From positions 21,654,423 to 21,718,422 of the forward strand of contig JAAOOA010000027.1 in NCBI GenBank assembly GCA_012861695.1: 64,000 nt of DNA, in the 5' to 3' direction. The notes beneath the pieces are model-generated. The model was given only the letters and a program-made list of their open reading frames with translations. It did not search any database and was not told the origin of the DNA. The position numbers and the translations under genes were made by a program. Origin of the DNA: Trematomus loennbergii (lineage: Eukaryota > Chordata > Actinopteri > Perciformes > Nototheniidae). Below are positions 12,801-62,216 of the stretch, in pieces; the stretch's first letter is position 1; each line of letters begins with the position of its first letter.

Positions 12801-14495
12801 TGTAACTTTGGGTCAATAGAAGCTGCATATGCATTAATAACTTTGATTTTCTTTGTCCACTCTTTTGTAGAACACATCGCAGATTTTTCCTCCCACCAGC
12901 GGGGTGCAGAGAAAATGTGTTTGGATTTAGATCTGCCGCTGTTAGGAAAAGTCCCTCTAGACCCGAGGATAGCCCGAAGCTGCGACGAGGGCAAGTCTTT
13001 CCTGAACGAAATACCCGACTCTCCTGCTGCTAAGGTCTACCTGAATATCGTGCAGAGTGAGTGTGCAACCATCCATTAAAACAACACACATACACAAAAT
13101 CTCTGACGTCCGTTTTTGCATCATATTAAAGATTTGTTTTTATTCTAAAGAAAGGAAGTTAGACGCCCATACGGCTTCCAGCGAAGTCCTTTGTTATATT
13201 TGATGACTGGATGGGTTACTTGATGTCGCAATTCCTGATTTAATGACATGAAAGAAGAAGTGATCTCTTATAAAGTGGGAAGCGACTAAAAGGGGAAGAA
13301 GGAGGAATGGAAATTTGATAACTTTGATAACAGAGATCAAAGTTGATGAATCACAGTGATTTTGATTTTGATTGATATACCCAGAACTTAAAGGGGACCT
13401 ATCATGCAAAATGCACTTTTGTACGTCTTTTATACATGAATATGTGTCCCCGGTGTTCCAGGGAACTCACCAAGTCTCAGAAAACACAACCCTCTCTATT
13501 TTCCTCCATACCCAAATCTCTAAAAAAGGGGCTGCAACGGATCTGATAAAAACTGATCCAGATTTGAACACTGTCCTGACGTCAAGACTGTGGCGCTACG
13601 GCTATTGGGCCAACTCTCCACCTATCAGGGGAATGTGGGGTTGGGCCACAGCCGGCCATTGCCGCTCGAAAGCGCTGGAGACGCTGTAGTACATATGCCA
13701 GGCCTGTAAGTGGCGCTGTAGTCTGCCACAAAAGCAGCGAAGAAGACTTCCCGCCCATAGTTACCATGGTTACCCTTCTGTTTATTCTCCGCTGTGGCTT
13801 TTTTTTCTCCCTCCCCGAGGGAAGCGTTTACTCCCGCTGCTTTAATTCAATGCAATCCCTCCCCGTCGAGGCAAGCACTGTAATTCTCTCCGGTTAGTCC
13901 ACCAGCAGATGACAAACACCCACCTCTCCGCCTCTTCCAAGGAACGAGGGGACCGTGCGGCAGAGTTTCAGTTAGGTTTTCTTTTGCCGGTCAAGATGTC
14001 CGTTAAAGTTTAAATCTTCCGGACAAAAGTGCCGGTCAAAGGTCTTCTTTGTTATTTATTGAGCTTTAAAACAAATGAATAACGACTATATCATAATAGG
14101 CTATAATAAAACACGGAAGACGGAGATCTATTTTTCTCCCCCTCTTCTGACAGCCCAGCAGCTGTTCAGAGCCCGCTCCCCTCTCCTGCAGGGGGGCGTG
14201 GTCAGCTGCAGCTCACAGAATCAGACCCCTGCAAACAGTGCTGGAGAACAACAAATAGAGCGAAATGAGGCATGGCTTAAAATCATGATCTGTTTGGTAT
14301 TTTGAAAACAGAAACGTATAAATATACCTTATATAGGTATGGCCCTACAATATATCATTTAAATATAGCATGATAGGTCCACTTTAAATACAAGAAGTCA
14401 ATCAAGTTAATCAAAACCACCCTCCTCTCCTCTTTCCTCCAGGTATCAAGGATTACTGTTCCAACCGTGTGACAGAGGATCAGAGCACCACCTGA
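3823..14495 (+). CDS. nubp1: Cytosolic Fe-S cluster assembly factor NUBP1 (10 coding exons, one frame break)
   Basis: Exons: 3823-3853, 4800-4904, 5834-5967, 6285-6353, 6488-6520, 7458-7548, 7640-7794, 10484-10594, 12871-13056 and 14443-14495. All have GT-AG introns and phases that join exactly if one base is allowed for in exon 9. The product would be about 322 residues; from memory human NUBP1 is about 320. It is an Mrp/NBP35-type P-loop ATPase that, as a complex with NUBP2, scaffolds 4Fe-4S clusters in the cytosol. Visible motifs: an N-terminal C-x13-C-x2-C-x5-C cluster (C12, C26, C29, C35), the deviant Walker [10 protein letters not shown] at residues 66-74, and a C-terminal CPSC pair that binds the bridging cluster. 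Exon 9 has four G at 12901-12904 where the family reading needs five; as written the frame hits TAG after about 18 residues. Identity is certain; whether the break is real is not. Confidence 0.95.
4946..5777. mobile_element. TTAA-flanked element in nubp1 intron 2
   Basis: TTAA stands at 4946-4949 and 5774-5777. The left end AAGGAGAGGTGTCATG and right end CATGACACCTCTCCTT are near-perfect inverted repeats of 16 bp. It is 832 bp long with no transposase. Part of its left side (GTTTTTATGCATGTAAACGG) resembles the element at 31493, pointing to a shared family. Confidence 0.8.
6794..7182. mobile_element. TTAA MITE, family B, copy 1
   Basis: Bounded by TTAA at 6794-6797 and 7179-7182. Terminal inverted repeats read AGGTGGGGTAGGT and ACCTACCCCACCT. 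The element is 389 bp with no ORF of its own. Copies occur at 11452-11840 and 40363-40753, both in the opposite orientation to this one. Confidence 0.85.
7795..10483. other. nubp1 intron 7
   Basis: No exon is seen here. From about 9740 to 10160 there is a diverged repeat sharing the phrase GGCTAAAATCCCAAAG and a GCGGTTGACCA segment with the element at 31493-31804. The remainder looks like ordinary AT-rich intron. Confidence 0.5.
10799..11222. mobile_element. Diverged relative of the GGGGACCTATCATGC element
   Basis: The left end resembles the 300-1289 element (TCACCTATTATGCAAAGTCC) and the right end reads AATAGGGGACCTTTAA. A TTAA is present at the right end (11219-11222) but the left one is lost. 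It lies in the nubp1 intron between exons 8 and 9. Confidence 0.6.
11452..11840. mobile_element. TTAA MITE, family B, copy 2 (inverted relative to copy 1)
   Basis: TTAA at 11452-11455 and 11837-11840. Its end, CCTACCCCACCTTTAA, is the reverse complement of the start of the element at 6794, and the interior matches in reverse complement. It lies in the nubp1 intron between exons 8 and 9. Confidence 0.85.
12871..13056 (+). CDS. nubp1: nubp1 exon 9, with one-base frame break
   Basis: Incoming phase 0 reads [11 protein letters not shown], which is the family signature, then loses frame at the GGGG run (12901-12904). The next frame reads G-A-E-K-M-C and continues through V-P-L-D-P-R-I to the donor at 13057. 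An AG at 12898-12899, preceded by a short pyrimidine tract, would if used as acceptor join in the correct frame and skip ten residues. Confidence 0.9.
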
Positions 14496-15395
14496 AGCCA
14501 CTCTGATGGAGGCGGCCATGTTGGACCACATCACAGAGATAGATCAAATGATGAGTGTGGTAGAAATGATTAACTACTGAATTAAAAACACACATAAGAA
14601 ATCTAGTGCATGATTCACCAAAGCCAACATTCTTATAAGCCACTTTGGTGAGATGCTCAGACCTTACAATGCAGTTGTTTATTCTGCAGTCACCGGAAAA
14701 TACAGTTTTTACAGAATTTTTTTTATTTGTGAGGATTTAATTGTAATATAATAGTGATTAGTTCCTCATTGTAATACATGTAATGTAAATACATAATAAC
14801 AGCATTATTATGATGGGTGGTCTTATCCAAATAAGCATTTGGGTACTAATTTTAAACATGGATGCTTTCATCTGAAAGTAAAATTCACATAATAAGCATT
14901 GAAAACCATGGTTTAGAATTGAAATAAGGACACTGTTAACGTTTATCTTAAAATATTAAAGCTTTTGATATTGTCATTGTCTTACAAATCCCATTTGAAG
15001 TGACCAAAACCCGCAATGGGCTCTGCTGTAGGTCAATATCGTCAGCCTCTATGACACTGAAGTTTTTTGTTAACCTTTCTCAAACGGGAGTACATTTTTA
15101 CATTTATTAGGGACTATTTAAGAATCAAAACACCTTTGTTTGAGATGGTGATTGTACTCAGGCACAGCAATATCTCCCGAGTGCAGCAGTGGCCCATTGG
15201 AGTTCTGCAGCCGAGAGGAAGCTAGATGAGGCTTTGTATACACAAGGTCAACTTCATCAATTATTGTATTGTTGTTTCAAGTCCTTACCAGGAAGTTGCA
15301 GACAATAACAAAATTATAAATTATCACCAGACCTTGAATTTCCTTTTAAAGTAAGGTGCATCCTACGCTACTGAATATACAGTGAGTTTACAGTG
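13093..15395. repeat. Right copy of the 2.3-kb duplicated block
   Basis: This copy is contiguous with the complete nubp1 gene and contains its terminal exon at 14443-14495. It is the partner of 1-2300, offset by 13,092 bp at the left end and 13,095 bp at the right end. If the duplication is tandem, the unit is about 2301-15395 and contains the whole of nubp1. Confidence 0.95.
14581..14586 (+). terminator. Possible nubp1 poly(A) signal ATTAAA
   Basis: This ATTAAA lies 86 bases past the stop codon at 14493-14495. Canonical AATAAA hexamers occur only much later (15809 and 15851), beyond the end of the duplicated block. Which one is used cannot be told from sequence. Confidence 0.3.
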
Positions 15396-16761
15396 TGCTT
15401 TAGTAAAGGAGGTGCTATTTGGGGAAGTAAAACCATTGGTCATGTAGTAAATCAAGCTGTAGCATAAACATTTTACAATTTATTTTAGAACATTTTGTGG
15501 CTCCTACCGTTATTATTAACTAAGTCTTCTGAATACAAAACACAGAATCCTCATATCCTTTGATTGTTCTCTGCACAGCAAGGGAATAGAAAGTTTGAAT
15601 GTATGAATCACGGAGAACTACATGGATTACTTTGTTTAAGATATGTGCATATGAGGATTGAAACTTTACTTTCTCACTAACGAGTCCGAGCCACTGACCA
15701 AATTGTGCATGATCTGTACAATGTTTTCATACATAAAAGTTGCAGGCCAAATGTACTTCAATGACCAGATGTAAAGTTTAAAATAATTGTGGTGTACTGA
15801 TTTACAGTAATAAATCAAATGTTTTGGGGATTTACAGAAGAAGATTAAAGAATAAATAGTTTCTAAACTGTCTTGGAGACACTTTGTTTAAGGTAAAGTA
15901 CTAGTAAATAAATGACTAAACATAAAATCACTATCGAAGATTTTTCTATCAGTTAGCAAACTTTGTATCTGTTTACAAATCATTTAAGATGTGTGTATAA
16001 TTTGTGTACTTTGCCAAACGTGGTGTTAGTTCCTTCTGGGTTCTCTGAAAAACATGTGAAACTGCATCTGTATCCTGCGAACAGACCAAACAACAAAACA
16101 ACTGCAGCCAAAGCCCCAGAGAGAGTTTGTTTAACTCACCAAGTTCTACTTTGACTTCATGATTGTGTTATGACTTGAGATGAGATAAGATACATTTATC
16201 CCTGTAGATAAACTCCCTAAAAGAGCCCAATAGGAAAGAAAGTCCCAGTAAAAGATACAGGATTGATTTCAAAATTATCCAAATGTATATATGAGTTCAT
16301 GATTTTTGGTAGTTTTATATTTAGTTTGTGTAAAGCAATTTGTATTCAATATACAGTTTTTGTTATCATGGTACAAGTACCTCAGCAGTGTACTTCAGTA
16401 GCTACATCTGACAAAAGATTGGTAAATGTAAAGTGTCTGCAACACCAAACTAGACCAAAGTACTTAAACATCCAATCATTGCTCAACTTTTACTGTAAAC
16501 TTGTTTTGTTGTCACATAAAACTGCAGTTCACTGTATATCCATTTCCTCTGAACAGCAACTTCAAGTAATGCTGCTTGATTAGCTATATTAGCTGTTAGC
16601 TCATTAGCGCTATTAGCTCATTAGCTATTTTGGGTTTTGTTAGCAAAGCACACCTCAGGATTCTGCTGCATGCTGGTTGCTACAGCTAGGCTACAGTAAC
16701 TTTAGAGCTCCTCCTCCTGACGCGCTTGTTGCAGTCACTGCTCCGTTAAATATGTCATTTG

Positions 16762-16817
16762 CTAAGAGATAGTTATTCGTATAGTAAAACTAAGAGATAG
16801 TTATTCGTATAGTAAAA
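16762..16817. repeat. 28-bp tandem duplication (2 copies)
   Basis: The unit begins CTAAGAGATAGTTATTCGTA and repeats exactly once more, ending a few bases before the TTAA element at 16822. Confidence 0.95.
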
Positions 16818-16821
16818 TTAC

Positions 16822-17518
16822 TTAAAGGGGACCTATCATGCAAAATGCACTTTTAGATGTCTTTTATACATAAATATGTGTCCCTGGTGTGTCGGGGAAC
16901 TCACGCAGCGTCAGAAAATAAGACCCTTTCTCTTTTCCTCCATACCCAAATCTTTTAAAAACGGGGGTACAACGGAGCTGATCCAGATTTGCTGCCGATA
17001 TGACGTCAAATCGGTGGCGGACCCACAGAAAGTTGCTATCAGAAACAATGCCTGGCGTGTTTTGGCGTAATCTCGTCTTTGTTTACATTAGCAAGCCTCA
17101 CTAACAATCAGAGATAACCTGTACTGGAGAGCACGTGTGTTTAAAAAGCAGGAAATAAAAAAAGGAACTGACCTTGTGATAAACCAGCAAGAGAAAAGGC
17201 ATTTGAGCTCCATACTGTTTCAGAAATAATCCTTGATGTGGTTTAGAACAGGATGGCGTTTTATCACAGCAGAATTTAACTTTATCTCCGGTAGAATTCT
17301 GATCAGGCATTAGCTCCCCCTCCTCTTTTTTTTTTCAAGCTAAGGACCCAAAATCCGCGTTTCTCTAACAGGGCTGCAAAAGAGGGGTATGAGCAGTATG
17401 AGGCATGGCTACAATGGGTGATCTGTTTGGTATTTTAAGCAAAAAACTTCACAGACATGTTTTGTATAGGTATGGCCCTACAATATTTTTCCAATATAGC
17501 ATAATAGGTCCACTTTAA
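16822..17518. mobile_element. TTAA-flanked element, same family as 300-1289
   Basis: TTAA at 16822-16825 and 17515-17518. The left end AAGGGGACCTATCATGCAAA matches the 300-1289 element and the right end reads ATAATAGGTCCACTT. It is about 697 bp, shorter than the 1-kb copies. Confidence 0.8.
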
Positions 17519-18677
17519 GTTCCAGAGGCTTCTCAGGAAAGACCTTTTTCTATTGCCCCAGAAATGACATGAGTCTTGAGTCCTGTTTTAAACTACTGTT
17601 AGCTTAAAATGTTTGATTGAATGAATACAGACCAATATAAATCTGGACAGGAAAAATTCCTAATCCCTAGTGGAAACAAAATCCCAGAGTGAACCGTACT
17701 GTATATCCCTTGCAGCCCCTACCAGCTTGTGAGTGAGTAGTCAGCAGTCAATGACTGTATAAAACAGTCAATGAAAAAGCTTTTGTGAATCAATGTATCC
17801 ATGTTAACAGTGCACTGAATAATTTCAACTGGCTAAATACCAAAGCATCAGTGTCTTCCACTATTATAAATAATCTTTCCTCATACCAATGAGCACCAGA
17901 TACATTTTTTGGTCTTGACCCTTGATCAAAAACAAAAGGTACCTTTCAATCATTAACTTTGCAAACCACTAAAGGATCAAATGCATGTTATCAATACTGG
18001 CTCAGCATGGAATTTGGGAGGGGTTTTATTAAGGAAATAAACATATCTGCAAATGTAAACACGGAGCAAAAGTCCCTAAATCAGTGAAACATACCAGACC
18101 TACTTTTTGATCCTGTGCGACTTTAAACTAGCTTAGAATTATCAAAATTTAGTAAAAAACTATAATAACGAACGCAATTATAAAGCAGGCTATTTAAAAA
18201 GAAATGGCTTTACTGTATCTGTATATTGAGTTAAAATCATGTTAGATCATCTAGAATTGTGTGATAATGGATTAAATGATATGTGTAAAGTAAACAACAG
18301 CAGTAGGCCTGGAAAGTACAATTGGCATAATTTAAGTAGACAAAATGAATGCTTAAGAAACTGAATTCGTAGAAATATAAAAAAAAGCTGAATCTGAACA
18401 AATGCTCTTGCGAAAGGATATCTAGCCTCACTTCCTAATAATTACGACACGTCTGCCTTCAGTCCATTAACGTCCCTCTTACATATATTCCCACACGAGA
18501 AATGAAACAATAATTCGAATACACCTCCCCTTCAACCGCACAAACACCTCCCTCTTTTAATGGTAACGCCCCCTGGACAAAATCATTGTATCCCTTGGTA
18601 AAAAAAACTTTAAACTCAATCATCTACCCAAGCTCTCTCTTTAAGACATCAATGTCCGGGGAGAAGACGGTGCCGCC

Positions 18678-33930
<15,253 letters not shown>

Positions 33931-34890
33931 AACAATATGAAACCTCTACACACATCCTCATGTTTACACTTCACACTACATTTTATACTGCCTGTGTGTT
34001 TAAGAAAAAAGGAACAAAGACAGTGAGAGAAAGCTCACTATCACAAACCAAAAATATTCTTTGGTGCTTTATTCAATAGTTCTCCTTGTCAGATATTTTT
34101 AAAGATTCCCTGAGTGCTTCATCCTTCGGTGTTGCATGTGTTTACTGTATAGGTGTGTTGTTTGGCTAGGTACACATTCAAGAAGCACTTTTGCACTATA
34201 TGAGATCTGATTTTATGCAACATAATCTTTTCTTATTTTTATAAATACGTACACTGTTTTTTCGTTTCACTTTATTCTGAATTCAACAGTATATTATTAA
34301 CCTGTTTTCACTTCCTTCCCAAAAGGTTTCTGTTCTCTTTTTTTTATGCAAGCTAACTTTTACTGTCTTATAGTGTCTGAAAATCTGCGTAGTTGATGTT
34401 ATTATTTTATTTGCATTAATAAATGGACACTTACTGACGTGTGCTGATGTGATACACTGTAGTTACCTTTTGTTGCTGACTGTAAAACATTTTTCTATAT
34501 CTGTATAGGTTGTTGTGATGCAGCAAGAGCCTCAGATAACCTGACTTGTAGTCACAAATATGGGTCAAGGCCCCAAGACACTGGATCCTTCATTTCCCAT
34601 AATGCAACAAGACAATCAGTGGTCACCTTTAGGAATATTTATTTTTGGATCTAAAGTTGAGTTTTTCCCAATGATGTCAAACAGACAGCAGCTTAATGTA
34701 ACATGTTAGAATATAAATAGAAAGCCTTCATGTTTGGTTAATGTATAAATGAGTAAATTAATGTTTGTACTTTGTTGATTTGTTGAACATTGTTATGTTC
34801 CACCATGCTCCTTTTTTCCACTGATGCACTGATGCACTCTTGTGGACAAATGTAAAGTGACACAATAAAAGCACATGGGACAAAGTAAAC
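33931..34890 (+). other. ciita 3' UTR (estimated)
   Basis: AT-rich DNA after the stop holds AATAAA at 34418-34423 and again at 34864-34869. The second would place the transcript end near 34885, about 105 bp from the opposing dexi signal. Confidence 0.55.
34864..34869 (+). terminator. AATAAA poly(A) signal, ciita side
   Basis: Canonical hexamer 934 bases after the ciita stop codon. An earlier one is at 34418-34423. Confidence 0.5.
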
Positions 34891-34990
34891 AGTCTGACAT
34901 CAACATGTCCATTCTTCTGTAAAATAATCAACAAACACACATGATATTACAGTTGAAGGAAGAGGCAGAACAGTTGGCATTCGCTCATAG

Positions 34991-34996
34991 TTTATT
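34991..34996 (-). terminator. AATAAA poly(A) signal, dexi side
   Basis: TTTATT on the plus strand reads AATAAA for dexi. It would give dexi a 3' UTR of about 2.4 kb; nearer TTTATT sites (for example near 35848) could give shorter forms. Confidence 0.4.
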
Positions 34997-37353
34997 AAAT
35001 ACACGTTGGAAAATAAAACTCTGTTACAATCCAAAGCTTATTATAGCATGTGCATGTCTTTATAGAAGCAGACGTGGAGGGTAAAGGCTGTATGATCACA
35101 GTCCTTGTGGAGTCTCACAGGGTTCTACTAAACTAACATTTGAGCAGAGTTGATCAAACAGTGTGTTATCATGCCTTGGAAACGGCACAGTGCAACTACC
35201 ACTAATGATTTATTAACAGTTTGACATACAAAAGTAGATCCTCCCAATGTAACAGCTTCACTTGCAATTGATTGTTAAAATATAGGGAGTCTTTCATATT
35301 TGATGTACCTAACTCATTGTACTGATAACAGCCTGTTAAAGCCCTCTACCTCCAGCATGATGTGGTTTGATTTCACGATTCATATATTTTACAATATTAA
35401 ATAAATATTAGTATCCTGAGCTTTAGTGTAACGTGAACTAAATGCTGTTGCAGATTAATTATTATCCGGAAATATACCGATTTATGCAATTTGATGAAAT
35501 GTCTCGCAGACTGTTTTGAATTGAGACAGTAAGGCAATTCATTTCATTCATTTGAGTAAGAAACGTAGATGTGCAAATATTTAGTTTTTTGTCTCTAGAT
35601 CTTTAGTTATTTGGTTGACAACAAACTTCCCTTATTCTGTGGAAAACAACCTAATTTCTGAGAAAATGACTACTGGCACAATTTGCTCATTCTGGCAGAC
35701 AGCAGTCATGTGCTGAGGAAATACTGATTTATTGCCTCAAAAATCAATGTGCAGTTAACAGGCAGGGCTATACGTGCTCTTAACAGACCTACAGTTGTAC
35801 AGCGCCTCCAAGGCTTACACATATCTAGTAGTGAATTGCTTGAATGTTGTTTATTATTGCTGCCAAGAATATACATTTCTCTTTACTGAATTCATAAATA
35901 TTCAACATAAAAAAAGTGTAATAAAAGATTATTTTGGGAACTAAACAAATAAAAAAAAAAACACAATACACAATATATTTTGTAACAATAAAACATGGAT
36001 GCATCAAATAAAAGAGAATAAAGTTGAATATCTGAAGCACTTCTGAGTTTCTCTTTCAGGTGAGGGTTCTGTCTTTGACACAACTCATGCTGATAACAGT
36101 TTCACACATTTGGCCAGGGGTCAGCCTCTAATACAAAATTAAACATGTGTGAACCCAATCACTGTGATAAAGCTTATCAGAAGACGCACTGTATTACATA
36201 AATAACTCTCCCTAGATGCTTTGATACTTTCTGCATTACAGTGAAGAGTGTGGCTATTAGGGTGTTTCTGATTTAAGAAAAAGGCTCTCCTATATCCTTT
36301 TTCTACTTCAACTTTTACAGCCGGTGTCCAGAGCACCTAACTATGCACCCTGAGAGTCTGTACATGCCTGAAGCAGACAAACAGCATGATGACCCCAAAT
36401 TATATATATTTAAATGACGCTTCAAGGATGCGTGAGCCATCAAAGTAGCAATGCTTTGTGTGTTCAGAAAACGTAAAAAGAACATAACTAAAACCAGTTG
36501 TACTGTGAAAGAATAAGTATGCAACAGACCTACAGTGGACATTGTTTCCTGCTGTCGGCCAGTTCTTCACACTGTGCAGGACATCACACTGTGACTGTGA
36601 TGGCAAGTTTTATATTCACTTTCTTCAGCAGTCAGCCACCAGATCTTGCTCATCCTGGGTAATTGTTCACAGCGAGTCACATCCTGCTTCTGTATCTGAC
36701 CTGGCTGCAATGCAGAGTCATGCTCCACATCTCTGGTGACATTTATATCCACAGAGAACAACTGTCTTTCTGCTCAGAGCACATTGTGCTTCCTTTTTCC
36801 TTTCTTTGTCTCCAATGTGAAGGACACAGATGCCGGTGCCAACTCCATGGTGTCCAACCAGAGTCCATTAGAGTGGCAACAGACGGACCGACAGCATATC
36901 CAGCGCAGGGGGCTCTTAACACGGGACCTTCGCTGATCATGGTGCCGGTGGTGCTGAATCTTCCTCAAGTTACCTTTTCTTGAGCCTAGACAACCTAGTG
37001 ACACAAAACAAATACAGATCATCAGTTCATCACCACAATGTTTTGAATAGCTTAACTTATAACATAACTAAAAAAGGATGACTTTGGTGTAGTAATACAT
37101 ATTTTTCTATTCTAAGTATCTCCGTTTGACCATTACAACAGAAAAAAAACAAGACAAACATAGTCCAGTGTGTTCTGCTTACTTTTTCACTGATATGTCT
37201 TTGTGAGAAAAAGGCATCAACATCATCCGCTTTGAGGCTTTTTCCCCCCTCGATCCTGACCAGGCAGTGTTCACGCTGATCCAATCTGCCCTGGACCTCT
37301 GCATCATCACCATCAATACTTGAATGTGTTTGTCTTCCTGCAGGACAGCTGTG
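34997..37353 (-). other. Probable dexi 3' UTR / ciita-dexi intergenic DNA
   Basis: AT-rich sequence without supported coding exons on either strand. Short ORFs near 36300-36980 overlap in several frames with no recognisable domain, so they are left out. Confidence 0.45.
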
Positions 37354-37761
<408 letters not shown>

Positions 37762-38005
37762 TTAATTTTATCTTTAAGGTCCAAAAGAAAACGACAACTA
37801 CACAGCTAGTTTTAGGCTAATAGCTAATGATAACATGCGTTAGCTAACTCGACATATGCTTGGCATTGTTTTGGGGGGTTTGCGGAATTCACGCCATGCC
37901 AGCTGGCTAAGGCTAAAAACAGTAGCATGCAGTGCTAGTGAAACAAACACACTATTATTTCCACAAGGAAAGTTATTTGGAGTTTTCTTTTACACAAATA
38001 TTTAC

Positions 38006-38100
38006 CTAGAATTACAAAACATTCACAAATACCCGCTTCTGTCGACGTTTTTACAGCTAACCGTCCCTTCTAACATTTGAGCCGACTGCATCAAAACAGT
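38006..38100 (-). other. Possible non-coding first exon of dexi
   Basis: On the minus strand TCTAG/GTAAAT at 38006/38005 is a reasonable donor, matching the acceptor (CACTTTTCAG) that ends at about 37738. The 5' boundary is a guess. Confidence 0.35.
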
Positions 38101-38481
38101 CCTGATCACAAAGCGATAACTCGGCAGGTGATTGGCTCGCTGCTTTTCTGGCTCTGCTGTGATTGGTTGTCGCCGTGTCGATCAGTTTGTCGCGTTCTTT
38201 ATTCGTCAAGGCTAGAACAGGAAGTGAATGTTGTAGTTTTCCTCCGCTCGCCCTTGTATGCTGTATCAAGCGTCTCTGGTAGGAAGAGAACAGCAACCCC
38301 CAGACTAACCATCCACCAACCTGTTACGTAATGATCCCTCATCGCCGCTATCGCCGCCTATCACCTTCTGTTTGCTAAGTAGCTATCTGTACGGGGAAAG
38401 TGGGTGTAATGGGTATATGCGGACACTAACGTTAGCAAATAACGCTCCTGTCAGAACATCACATCCCTTAAAACCACAACC
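38100..38481. promoter_or_regulatory. Bidirectional dexi/clec16a promoter region
   Basis: Fewer than 500 bp separate the proposed dexi first exon from the clec16a start codon. Two inverted CCAAT boxes (ATTGG at 38131-38135 and 38162-38166) sit 31 bp apart, close to NF-Y-style spacing. The region is richer in CG than its surroundings and has no TATA box. Assignment as a shared promoter is inference from the head-to-head layout. Confidence 0.6.
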
Positions 38482-62114
<23,633 letters not shown>

Positions 62115-62121
62115 GTGAGTG

Positions 62122-62140
62122 TACACACACACATACACAT

Positions 62141-62215
<75 letters not shown>
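62122..62215. repeat. (CA)n microsatellite after a clec16a 5' splice site
   Basis: About 94 bp of CA/ATACAC starting roughly 8 nt after exon 62070-62114. Confidence 0.96.

Positions 62216-62216
<1 letters not shown>

Larger units (their letters stand above)
15396..18677. other. nubp1-ciita intergenic region
   Basis: This stretch contains a 28-bp tandem duplication (16762-16817), a TTAA-type element (16822-17518) and the putative ciita promoter. I searched it for tvp23a-like exons, which lie here in mammals, and found none. The only ORFs are short and TE-derived. Confidence 0.6.

Noticed and set aside
13194..14305. Short ORFs repeated in the left copy of the duplicated block
   Set aside because: They lie in intron and transposon sequence, shift frame between copies and have no codon-like conservation.
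36300..37022. Several overlapping short ORFs between ciita and dexi
   Set aside because: All six frames give similar short ORFs with no homology or splice support; probably dexi 3' UTR.
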